DNA of 64,000 bases, taken from contig VZRZ01007409.1 of NCBI GenBank assembly GCA_013398175.1, positions 985,326-1,049,325 of the forward strand, given 5' to 3'. The DNA is from Climacteris rufus. Lineage: Eukaryota; Chordata; Aves; Passeriformes; Climacteridae. Shown piece after piece: positions 49,204 to 60,077 of this stretch; within the stretch, counting starts at the first letter, position 1; each line of letters begins with the position of its first letter. The notes below the pieces were generated by a model that saw only the letters and a program-made list of their open reading frames with translations, searched no databases and was not told where the DNA came from. The position numbers and the translations under genes are program-made.

Positions 49204-52200
49204 AGTGGGAATTATATTTGCAATTTGGCCACTGTGCTGTACCTACTGCAGCTGTGTTGTACCACAAGTGATATAAGGCAGAAGTCTTCTCCACTGCCTG
49301 AGGTATTTCCACTACCCAGCCCCTGATAGCATCTCAGAAGTGTGATTAGGATTTGAATAACATGACATGGATGAAAGGATTAGTGGGGATGTGGAACTTT
49401 AGTATGTTCCCTGAAGTTTTTGACACTTTAGTTCTAAGAACAGTGCTGTCTCTTTCAAAGGACTCATGTAGAGCTGGACCTCACCAAAAAATAGAAATAC
49501 TGCCCAGAGACTGAGTGCCTCCCAGCATAGAGAAAATGCTGTGTAAGGGCTGCTTTCACTCAGATCTTCCACCACCACTGCCTCATTTCTAAGTAACACT
49601 GCTCCCTCACCTGCTTCCTCTCAGGCTGTTGCTTTTCAACCATAGAGGAAGTTTAGTTTGTTTCCAGATCGTTTATCCTCTCAATGTTTCTGCTGGCACT
49701 TTCAGCAACTTTCTCACTCCTGAGAGCTGTGATCAGCCTGTGTTCCCAAGACAGAGCTCAGCTCTGATCCTCACGTGTAAGGAAGCTGTTTGCATAAAAT
49801 TTTCACTTACAGCCCTTGAAGCCCAGAGTTATGCAAGACCCTGAATGTACCAGCAGTCTGAAAAGCTTTAGTAGCCCCTTCCATCTCCTAAACCATTAAG
49901 AAATTCAGTAAGCACTGGCAACATAACAGAGAAATATGTCAGCTAAACAGGACCTTGTTTCTAATGACTAGAGAATGATGAACAGGGTATGGTTGGTGTG
50001 TCAGGTGATGATATGGCTTTCTGGATTACGGCAATCAAGAGGCTAAAAACACCTATAATCTTATTCTATAGCCATTCACACATGGAACAATAGACAGGAG
50101 CAGGAAATGCCGTGTTTTCTTTGGGAACTTATGAAATAGAAGAGGAAAGAATCAAATTCTAGTGCCTGCCATTTGATGCACAAGTGCTGATATACAAGTC
50201 TCCATAAAGTTGATGAAAAAACATGTAAAAATCTTTCTCTAGTTGATCTGTAAGTACCACCAAATTACTTCAGTCAGTGACTTGATTTTTATACTGCATC
50301 AATTTCCGTGCTTGGAAATAAGCATTTAATTTTGGGTTATTTATTTTTATTGTCTTCATATCAGGGCTCTGTTTGAGAGTGAGAATAGGTGTTTAATGGT
50401 AAAACATATCAAAATTAATTTTATCTTTCTTTTCCATTTTCTTTAGCCCATTTCTGGGCAAGACTTTCTATCTAACCAAGTGTTCTTGATTTGTTGTGCT
50501 GTTCTGTTAAAACCTCTGCCACTGTAGCTTACAGCAGGTAGTTCCAGATGCCTTTTGGCATTAAGCTGCATCCCTTTAAAGTTTAATCCTTACTCTAGTT
50601 GCCACTGAAGGAAAATTACTGATAATTATAACGAGTTCATGCAACATTTTCACTTTGAGTATTTCTTGTTAATGAACCCGTTTTTCTAAGCCCTTCTATG
50701 CTGGTTTGCGGTGTGGAAGGAGGCTGGAGTGAAGCTGTACCTTGCCACTTTTGTAGGAGTCCAGTGACAGATGTATTTCAGGTAGCTGGCTGATTACTCT
50801 GATTCTGGTTTGTGGGGTTGTGTTTTTTGTTTCTTGCTTACCTCCAACCATTATGTTCTCATTCTACAGGTGAAAGAATTGCCATTTTGCTGCTCTCAAC
50901 TTTAAAATTTTGGCAGCTTTGAATTTACTTTAAAGTCCTACTTTACAATGAAGATTTCCCAGAAGAAAAAGAAAAGGATCACAGTCTCTCAGCATCAACC
51001 AAAATAGGAAGTGATATCTGTAACTAGGGTATAAACATTCTCTGACAATTCAGGCTAATGAAGTTTTCTCTGTGAATTGCCACAGAGGGTTTTATGACAG
51101 AAAAGAGACCAGTAGTTCCACCGCTGAAGTCCTTAAGCATAAAAATGTGCTTTCTTTAGCAGTCTAAATTCAGGCCTTATTTAAGTGATGAAACTGAGTC
51201 AATGATCACAAGATCTGAACATATCTTTGTAACTTACTAACAACTAAGTGAAAATCACTTCCCAAAAGCTTTTAGTGAATAAAAGATACATCATGTAACT
51301 CTCTTCTCTCAGCATACACTTTGTTATTGAGACATAAGAACTGTCTACAAAGTGGAGTTTGAACAAGACTTTGCATCTTGTACTGCCAAACTTTGAATAG
51401 TATCGATGTCCTAAAGCTATGATAAGCTAGACTAGCAGAAACAAAATTCTTTCAGTAATATGAATTCAGATATTTGCTTTTGGGTGTTTGATCTTAAATT
51501 CCCAATCTCATTATGAAGAAAAGAGTTCTCATATATGTAGTAATCAGGGATTCTTCATTTTAATTAATTTGTTCTTTAACTTAAATAAAATTATCCCTGT
51601 AGGGGTGCAGGGGGAGAAGAAGGCGGAATGGACATGACAGCACAACATAGGAGATGGGAAAGGACAACAACTCTGCCCTTCATTGTATCTAATTCTGAGT
51701 TAAATCAGTGTAAGTTGTCTGCTCTCCAGAAGTCAGTGCAGATAGGCCAGTTTTACAGTAATCTGAGAGAACTAGGTACTAATTTGCTTAAAGTAGCATA
51801 TCAGCTGCAATGAGACTTCAGGACTTGTTACAGTTGTGGAAAACTGAATATCATTAGCTTCCCCTCATTTATTTTACTGTTAGGTTTGCAGCATTTGTGT
51901 TAAAGAGGCAGACATGAAAATAAAACCAGTCTGTTTCTCTTATGTCCTGTATTTCTCCATAACATTATTAACAAAAAAAAAAAAAAGAGCTAGATTAACA
52001 TGGTAAAAGCTAAGCTGTCATCTGCATTTTTCTACAGAAGAGAAAAATGTCTTTTTGTATATTTCTTTGTGTGAATATATTTATTGTAAGGCGAAAGGTA
52101 CAGTTGGCTTGTGAAAAAAGAGAATGGAAATGTCATTATGAGGCACTTTTACACGGCTTTTAAATAACAATTATCCTAACATTTCTAATGGATATACAGA

Positions 52201-54000
52201 GCTCACCATCCTCCCTGTTTCTTAGGACCATAGGCTAGGTGTCATTTTTGACCTTTATTTCCTCTCACATAATTTTTCTCACTAGGATTTCCACAGTTAT
52301 TAGCAGTACTCAGTTGATATATATATAGATCCTTTAGAAAATAGTGGTTTATATTTTTCCAGTATCTGCCAGTTTGTGCTTTCCCCATTACTTTTGTAGG
52401 CAGCTCACAAGTTTCTTGACATTACCTATGAACTGCTGCTGAATGACTGGAATTGAGACTGAAACTTTGCTTATACCACCAGGTTTGAATGTTGTCCAGA
52501 AGGAGCATCGGGTACCTGGCACACGGATATATTCAATCAGTAGAGAACAAATCCTCCTCTCTCAGTAATAAGAAAAGCAAACAGTAGTTGTAAAAACTGC
52601 TGTAATGAACATATCAAGAGGACTTTTGAATGCCTGGTCTAACAAAAGTGTATTGGGTTCTCCTCTGTCTTACATCTTGCCCTGTTGTACATATTTAGCA
52701 ATAAGAGGTGGTATTTTTTCTTCACTGATAGAGTAACATATATTGTATGATATTTTCCACCATATTAGTGACAGGGTCTGGCACAAAAGAATGACAGATC
52801 CCACCTGTGTGACATCAGCTCAAAATCCTGATGAAACAGTCACTGGGCCTAGTGTTCCTCGTGGGGAATTCAAGGAGAACGCAGCAAATATCATGTGGAA
52901 AACTAGACATTTTAAATGTCAGTAAAGTGAATATGATAGGTGGAACATATTTCTATCTCTTTTCAGACTTTTGTATAATTTCCATGCTAAATTTATTCTA
53001 TACACAGCGGTATATAGCCCATGTCTTTTAACAAAATATAAGATCATATATTTTTAGTCTTTGTCTAGAGCTATTAGTCATTCTTAAAATTGCATTTGAG
53101 CAATAAGCCTGTAGGTTTTATGGAATAAAACTGCTATTGAAAAGAAAAATAAATTAATTGTAATTGCACAGAAAAAGTGTACCAACATTCTGATTCTCTC
53201 CACACAAACACAAGTTTATGATTTGCCTTACAGAGCTCAAACAACCATCTCCCCATCTCTACCAAATCTCATAATGTCCTCAGACTAATATTGCTTTTGC
53301 AGAAGACCATTTCCTGCAATCAATCACAGCACCTTTCATGAAACTGTTTTGCCATTTACCAAGCACTAAACAACAATGGTCTAAAGTAGGGAAGCGGCTG
53401 TTTCTCAGGCCAGTACAGATAATTCAAAGCAAGATAATAAACTAACTTTTCATCCTCTTATTTCGTACACTATAATTATGAGAATAACTGTGTTAAGTGA
53501 TAGGGTTGGTATAAAAGAGACAGGGTAAGTATAAAAAATGAATGCAAAGGTCAAAGGAGAAAAACTTGGCTTACTGTGCTGCAAACATGTCATCCGTGAC
53601 TATCAAGTTATGTCCTTTTATTTAGTTTAAGCAGATGTCTCTAAAGGACTTTGGTCACCTTCTCTCTCATTTTGTCTTTTATACATATTGCCACTGATAG
53701 AGCTTTTGCAAAGACTAAAAGGCTGACTGACATTTCTGAAAAGCATGTAATTAGCCGCACATTAGTGAGCTTTCAATATCAGCTGGAGCAGCTCTGCTTT
53801 TTATAAGCTTTCAAGAAAAGCTACCCATTGTCATGAGTATCAGCTTCCTTTGTTGTAGTTGATCGAGTGGCTATGGGCACTACAAAATAATATTTAACTG
53901 CAAGTCTGCCATATATTTGTGGTGACAGATGGCAAGGGTCAGTTTGCAGTCTTTAAATAACACCTATGACAAGAAAGTTAAGGTCAGAAGAACTTAGCAT
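49204..54000. other. Unique non-coding stretch between two solo LTRs
   Basis: This 4.8 kb has no gag, pol or env-like frame and no primer-binding site after the first LTR, so it is not a proviral interior. It holds a run of 14 A at 51973-51986 and, near 53720-53860, a motif-rich segment that could be a conserved non-coding element. Confidence 0.6.
51973..51986 (+). repeat. A14 run
   Basis: A pure run of 14 A with no recognisable retrocopy upstream. Confidence 0.9.
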
Positions 54001-55032
54001 TGTCGTGGTTTGAGCCCTGGCTGGATGCCAAAGCTGCCCAGAATGCTGCTTTCCCCCCCTTTTCTGCTCGAGTTGGACAAGGCAGAAGGAATTTCTTAAT
54101 GATGTATTTTTACCAAGTCAAGATTAGGACTGTTCTGAGAGCAAAACATTCTAATTAGTTCAGGCAAACAGGCTCAAATTTAAAAGTGATAAGGTGAATT
54201 TGTTACAAAGTCGGATGAGTAAACAAAATCAACACTTAAACTTTCTTCACCCTCAAATCCCTCCCTCCTTCCCCTAAAAAAAATCAAGGAGAATGGGGNG
54301 AAAGGAGGCAGATCTTCTTCCTGCCAGCACTGTGGCATCTTACGACATGAATTTTTTTCTGGCAAGCAGCCTGCCTGGTCACCGCTGCCTGCATTCTCCA
54401 CCAACAAAGTGCAGTCCTTCAAGGCCAGGCTGGTCCAAAACTCAAGGTGGGGGGAAACAAGGCCTTTTTATCAAAAATTACTCTCTCTGCCCCAGGAGCA
54501 AAAGCCTCATTATCCGTGTCGGTCCCCCTACCATAGTCCCTCCTCTAGGATTCCACCCCTCCTGCTCCGGCGTGGACTCCTTCCCCACGGCTGGGGGTTG
54601 ATCTCTGCTCCTTCATGGACCCTCAGGGTGCACGGAGACACTGCAATTTAGCATAGTCATTACCACAGGCTGTGAAGGTGTCTCTTAGCTTTGGTGTTTG
54701 AAGCATCTCCTTCCCTCCTTCTGATTTTTGGCTGACTTTGATGGTGTCCATATTTGTTGTTTCTTCTACATGCTGTACTCCTACTTCTCTGTCTATCTAC
54801 ATCTATGGTGCGCACGTGTGTACTACTGGTGACTCTTCTTAAATATGTTGTTCACAGAGGCATTACCTCTCTCTCTAATTGGCCCAGCTGTGACTAACAG
54901 CACGTCCACTTTCAGAGCCATCAGGGCTAGGCCCTGGCTGGACAGCTGTGGAAGCTTCTGGTAGCTTTTCACAGGAGCCATCTTTTTGGCCCCTACCACG
55001 CCCAAAAAACCAGACCCAGTCAAACCACCACA
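54001..55032 (+). mobile_element. Solo LTR, ERVL-like, copy 2
   Basis: The element runs from TGTCGTGGTTTGAGCCCTGG to TCAAACCACCACA, with near-perfect terminal inversions. The 5-bp target duplication AGCAT is exact (53996-54000 and 55033-55037). It is homologous along its whole length to the copy at 48193-49203, with scattered substitutions and small indels. The two copies have different target duplications, so they are separate insertions of one family and not the two ends of one provirus. One N at 54299 sits in a G-rich part. Frames inside (54293-54601, 54409-54651 and a minus-strand one at 54823-55041) have no retroviral domain and are not conserved as frames between the copies. The family is best compared with passerine ERVL LTR consensuses. 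Confidence 0.94.
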
Positions 55033-55104
55033 AGCATGCAAAGGTTTTTACCTTTTTTGTGTGTTTAAATTAGCTACAGAGGAGCACTCCAGTTGTGGTA
55101 ACAC

Positions 55105-55275
55105 TTTATTGGCTGGCAACTGAAAGAGGCTTCCCAAGGAAGATATCACAACACCAAGCCTGCCAAAGTTCAAGGAATGTCTGGACAATGCTTTTAGTCA
55201 TCTGCTTTATTTTCAGGTGGTCCAGCAAGGAGCAAGGAATTGGGCATGATGATCCCTATAGGTCCTTTATTTTTG
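55105..55275 (+). mobile_element. CR1 LINE 3' end (CR1-F-like), plus strand
   Basis: The plus strand reads GAGGCTTCCCAAGGAAG, then CACAACACCAAGCCTGCC and AAAGTTCAAGGAATGTCTGG. It continues with ACAATGCTTTTAGTCATCTG and ends with GGAATTGGGCATGATGATCC followed by CTATAGGTCC. This is the sense order of a CR1 3' UTR, including the GTTGGACTCGATGATCCTTG-type block near the end. It starts about 70 bases after the LTR at 54-55 kb. The extreme 3' end has lost the CCAACTC and ATTCTATG units. It is the only plus-strand CR1 recognised here. Confidence 0.88.
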
Positions 55276-55667
55276 AATAGTTTATTTTTGAAATTATTAT
55301 GCTATGATAATAAAAAGATATATTTCCAATAGTTATTGCAAACCAGTTGTATACTACCAATGGTAATTGTATTTATAATCACTTCTTTTACTTTATTTTT
55401 TAACTTGTGACACCGTTGAACAGTATGCTTTCCATCTCATTCAAAGAGAGATAAAATCAGTAGAACTTTTCAGAGGAACTGTTTGAATGGTTTATTCTCC
55501 CCAAGAAGAGAGTCAAATGAGACCCAGGAATTTTCTGTGGTGCTTTCAGGTATCATAAGCAGATTGTCTCAAGAGAGACATACAGAATGGCCTTGTATAA
55601 TTTCTACTTGTTTTCATGACAAACTCAAATATAAGACCAGTTTTTCAAGAAATTTTATGTGGATGAG
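55276..55667. other. Spacer between CR1 and ERVK-like LTR
   Basis: AT-rich sequence. A 126-codon frame (55483-55863) starts here and runs into the LTR at 55668. Half of it is therefore LTR sequence read in its antisense direction, and it is not a gene. Confidence 0.55.
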
Positions 55668-55981
55668 TGTCACAGTATCGACACAAAAGGAAGAGCCAGA
55701 GACACCTGTTACCAGGATCCGAGAGAAGGAAGGAAGGGGGCAAGACCCGCCTTCTTTATTTTTTATATACATTTGGAAATCACTATTCATTGGGGGAAAT
55801 CAGTTCTTCCTCCCTCAATTACAGTGGTCAAAGGAAATGTCTATCAAAGTTCTGTGTCCATGAGAAAGGAATGTAAGTGATAAGATACAATTACGATAAC
55901 ATAGCTATGTTTACAGAAAAGACTGTAAGAACTAGCTACAAAAAAGTAAAAACATTCATAACTGCAAGAAGCAGGGCAACA
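55668..55981 (-). mobile_element. Solo LTR, ERVK-type, 314 bp
   Basis: On the plus strand the block begins TGTCACAGTATCGACAC and ends GCAGGGCAACA, so read on the minus strand it is TGTTGCCC...CTGTGACA with proper TG...CA ends. GATGAG lies directly on both sides (55662-55667 and 55982-55987), a perfect 6-bp target duplication as made by ERVK (betaretrovirus-like) integrases. On the minus strand it has the order CCAAT box (55789-55793), TATA box TATATAAAA (55761-55769), AATAAA (55755-55760) and a GGCGGG motif just after. U5 finishes within about 90 bases. The compact TATA/AATAAA arrangement and length fit avian class II LTRs. No internal region adjoins, so this is a solo LTR. The flawless duplication and intact ends suggest it is relatively young. 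Confidence 0.9.
55755..55793 (-). promoter_or_regulatory. ERVK-type LTR core promoter and polyA signal (minus strand)
   Basis: Reading the minus strand, CCAAT is followed about 20 bases later by TATATAAAA and directly by AATAAA. The polyadenylation signal lies close to the TATA box, as in some class II LTRs where it falls in a short R region. Transcription would run toward lower coordinates. Confidence 0.55.
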
Positions 55982-55987
55982 GATGAG

Positions 55988-56559
55988 GAAACTTTGGAGT
56001 GAACTGACCAATTTATGAGTCAGAATTAAAATAATTTGATAGGTTTGTGGCATTTGCCAGTTCAACAGCATGTTGGGATATTGGAACATGAAAATCATGG
56101 GTTGTAAACCTTTGAAAGCTCAGGGTGAGAAAGAAATATTTTACAATGGAGAAAAGTATGTCATTTCTGATACATTACCTGTGGGGTTTTTTTAACAAGT
56201 GAGAATCTTCCAAACTGTAAATAAAATGAGTGGTGGACAGCACATTTAATTGCAGAGCCATGGGATCCATTGAAGAGGAATATATTTGCTGGGTAAAATG
56301 AGTGAAATATGACACAATGAGGCTTAAACCCTAGTAAAACCACACAAATATTTTCTCATTGTGCCCATAAAGGAAGATTGCACAATGGTTCACAATCACC
56401 AACAATATTTTGAATACAGATTTAGGGAAACACTTGTTTAACATGTCCATAAATAGAACACAAAGAAAAAAATATTTTTCTTTGTCAGCTTTTTGTATGT
56501 CACATGCAATTCATGCACAGGATAAACCTGGCAGGATTGTATAAACCATCCACCTTCCC
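55988..56559. other. AT-rich spacer
   Basis: Unique sequence with no gene or recognised element. Confidence 0.5.
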
Positions 56560-56775
56560 GCTAAAAGGACCCTCAGCCTTCCATACACAATTTCTGGCAG
56601 ACATTCCTCTAACCTGCTTGGAGATGTCCCCAGTGAGAGACCTTGTAGAGTTATGCACACAATGAATTCCAGCACCCATCTGCCCTTACAGCCCAAAATT
56701 ATTTCCCAATGTCTAACCTAAATCCAATATCTCATCTACTTTATTCATACACTTGAGACCTCTCATTTGCTATTT
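56560..56775 (-). mobile_element. Older CR1 LINE fragment
   Basis: The plus strand shows GGCAGACATTCCTCTAACCT, then GCTTGGAGATGTCCCCAGTG, GAATTCCAGCACCCATCTG and CCCAATGTCTAACCTAAATC. Farther on CTACTTTATTCATACACTTG is weaker. The order fits the inverted CR1 region with the pattern GACATTTGTCTAACCTGCTC, TTCCAGTGCTTAACCACCCT, TCCTAATGTCCAACCTAAAC. Divergence is high and both ends are approximate. Confidence 0.75.
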
Positions 56776-58314
56776 CTCAAAATACTGCAATCCCAAAGCA
56801 TTTTGGGTGGCCTGCAATATATGCAATAAATCTTGTCACTGAGACACTGAGTGAAGGATTACTGTTCTTTATGTGCTGAAATGAAAATGCAAAGCTTGAC
56901 ATTTATGTCTGTTTCTGCTGTTATCTGCTGTTTCTGCATGGCTTCTAGCACTGTTTCCCAGTCACGGTTATCAGTCTAAAATGTGACTGTGACTGCAATA
57001 AGGCTCTTTATGCCTCCATGCAGTCACAAAACGTGGAAGACCTGAACTTCTGTTATTTCTGGCATAGAGAACAATGTTTAGAAAAAGGCGTAGCACATAT
57101 GTCACACAGAAACTTCCAGTATTTATTACACTAGTTTCTTCAAGGTTTGTATAATTTCTGCCTGTGTCTCTACTATTATGCTTTGTTTGAGACTTGCCTC
57201 TGAAGGTACGTGAAGTTGCAAGTGTCCCCTCTTACCTGTTATTAGCAGGAGAAAGCCACCTTTCATTACAGTTCCTAGGCACAATCATATTATACATAAT
57301 AGTAATTATATCTTGAAGATCAAGTTCTTTAACAAGTTATTTTATGCTTACTATAATTAAAATTTGCAAAGTTTATCTTATTTTGCATACTTCTATATAA
57401 GAAACATTGTAGTTAGACAATCTGCTACTTGGAAGAGAATGGTTTTAGTACCATGCTTTGTATTGCATAACAGTAGGAATTCCAGTTGCCAAAAAGCTGT
57501 TATTGCTAAGTCTAGCAACACCTATCCTGTAGACACTGTGGAGTGATCCCATGCTTTGGAAATTCATACATCCTGACAAGGTGTCTCTCTGAATCTACTG
57601 ATCTACAAAAGCCACACAAAGCACAGAAGTTTAACAGAGACAAACTTAACATTCAGGTTAATTTGTATTTGTCCATTTAAAGCATTACCATTTTAATAAT
57701 AAATTACAATTCAAAAATATTTTAAACATTCAAACCCAACACTTTTGCTTTTTGCAGTCCTTAAATATGAAATGGCGTAATGAAAAAACATGTATTTGTT
57801 ATTATGTTCAAGCTCCCCAATGAACTTTCTAGCAGATCCTAGGCCTTTTGCAGTCCTAAGCATTGGCACAAGGAAGAAATTCTGTGCAATGCAAAGCAAA
57901 AGAAAACAGAAAATGTCTTGAGATAGTCTTTAGGCTTCAAGAGCATGGTGTTCAAGCTGGCATACTCATGATATTAAAACACTTATGCCTCAAGAAGTGC
58001 CCTGACTCTCATCAAGTATCTCATTACCACAATTAAGCAGACTTTGCCTTACAGTGGTTAGAGCAATTCCCGGAGTCAACTTCATTTACCAGTCTATTTT
58101 AGAAAAATTGAGTTTTATGTACATGGAAAATAACGTTCAGTTGGTAAATCTCTACTCATAGCAGTTAAGTAGCCTATAAACAAACACAGATTCTAAGATG
58201 AGACTCTAATAACTGAGTCTAATTTGTCTTAAATCCCTGAAGTCCTGCAGTACATGTCAGATGCCCAGTGGGTGATTCACAGCTTGCTGACTAAAATGAA
58301 AAAGAACCCGCGGG

Positions 58315-58326
58315 TTACTGGAGCTA
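58315..58326. repeat. GC-centred 12-bp palindrome
   Basis: AACCCGCGGGTT is a perfect palindrome with two CpGs in a region otherwise poor in CpG. It may be a dimeric binding site or chance. Confidence 0.5.
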
Positions 58327-60030
58327 ATAAATAACGTGGCATATTTCTGCCATTAAAAGCTGCTGAAGTGCTGTAAGATAAGAAGGACAGAATCAACTTT
58401 TTTATTCTTTAGTACTGATGCACAGATTTAATGATTTAGCACTGACACCTCTCACACAAGTAGACACCTTTAATTCCTGAAGACCCTCGTGGCTGACTGA
58501 TCTGATTTACCACAGGTCTGTTGCTAACCAGCCCTGGGCTGAGTGACATCACTGCTTTGAGAATGAAAAGGACTTCAGTGCAAAAAGAGAAAAGAGGGTT
58601 TTTTTCCCAGGCAATTATATGGGAAGAGGGAGGGCAGGGGGACAGAACTTGCTAAATAGTACATAGAAATTATGAGGTAAGGTCTCAATTGTTCCAAAAA
58701 ATATGCTTGATAGATTATTAGAAAAGAGAAAATGGAAACCTCACAGAATGAACTCCTGGTATAGAGAAGTATGAGAGAAAACAAGAAGGGGACCAACAAC
58801 AGCATTAGACATGAACATTCTGCAGCCATTATATACGATTATTTCTCATTCTAGAAAGTAAATGAGCACTTTGTAAAAGGCATACAAGACATTTCTTATT
58901 TAGTACATTCTGAAAGATAAGGAAGACCAATCATTTCTAGAAATCTTTCTAATGCTGAAAAATTTGAAAAAATAAATTTGTTAGACTGTTTGAAAGTATA
59001 CATTTTGTAATTTTTGCACATATGTAAAGAAACCTGATGACCTTTTGTTTCTTTATTGCATAAAAGTAAATCACCCTAATCCTTTTGAGAAAGACTTTAT
59101 CTTCTCATTAATGTTGCTGCTTCTGAATATTGTTTTAGTGAAGACATGGGTGAGAATTGTTCTACTATCATATCAAAATATTTATAGGATTAGATTGCAG
59201 ACTGCAGTCTTGCAATTTGTTTCTTTCAACTGCTGTCATATTTGTATCATCTTACAGAAACACTCCGTGTATTTAAACATTTTGCTAATCTTATCTTTTG
59301 CTGAGACTCAGAATAGTAGCTGCTACTGGATCTCACATCCAGCTGTTGGAGTTCTCGTGTTTTATTGCAATGAAAGATGCTGTACATCACAGGAAAAGTT
59401 TCTAGTTGTGGAAACTAGAGTTGTACAGTAGATGTGCTCCTTCTGAAGGAATCCAAGAAGACACAACTGTATCAATCTACAAATTGTCTTTCCATTAGAT
59501 AGAAAACTAAAAGTCTAGATGTTTTTCACATGTGGGTATAATTTGCTACCATCACACCCCTAAGGAAAGGGGTTTCATCCTTAACATCTTAGACTATAGA
59601 CTGTCATTAGGATCCCTTTAACTTTTAAAACAATACAGAAGTGAAATGAGAAGTCTTTCAAGTTGAGACAACTTTGATGATGAAAGTCAATAGCAAAGAG
59701 CTCACTTCTTCCCCTAGGGGGTAGAATTATTCTTGAAGGTCTCACCAGCACCCCCTCTCACTTGGCATAGGGATGGAGGCTCTGTTATTGCTATTGCTGT
59801 AACCACATTTTTTACAGGCTGTTTATAGATGAGGAAGCCTTGTGGGTGTGTTGCCTATTTCCATTGGAAGTAAAAGGCACTAACTCAATATATCTAGCTG
59901 GTTTGGAGGTGTGATTGGACCACAGGAACACACTGGCTCACCTGAATTTGATAAACTGAGAGCTGAGGCATCAGAAGGGGCCAGGAGCACAATGTGCAAC
60001 TTTTAAATGCCAACCTTTCTGTGTGTCCCT

Positions 60031-60077
60031 CAGAGCATGACTGACACAGAGCATGACTGACAAAGAGCATGGGTGCA
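60031..60077 (+). repeat. 16-bp minisatellite, about 2.9 copies
   Basis: CAGAGCATGACTGACA occurs twice in perfect tandem and is followed by a third, altered copy (AAGAGCATGGGTGCA). The two perfect copies imply recent slippage. Confidence 0.85.

Noticed and set aside
48704..49276. 190-codon open frame, the longest in the window
   Set aside because: It lies mostly inside a solo LTR, crosses the LTR end, is not open in the related copy at 54001-55032, and has no retroviral domain.
48193..55032. A full-length provirus bounded by the two LTRs
   Set aside because: The LTRs have different 5-bp target duplications, and the interior has no primer-binding site or viral frames.
55483..55880. 126-codon frame and two overlapping shorter ones
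   Set aside because: About half lies antisense inside the ERVK-type LTR; three frames are open in parallel, and no domain is seen.
59045..59431. 128-codon frame with membrane-like composition
   Set aside because: Leu/Ile/Phe/Cys richness is what AT-rich DNA gives by chance. No signal peptide plus ordered segments or family motif is seen.
60031..60077. CRISPR-like array
   Set aside because: The units abut without spacers and the genome is clearly vertebrate; it is a minisatellite.
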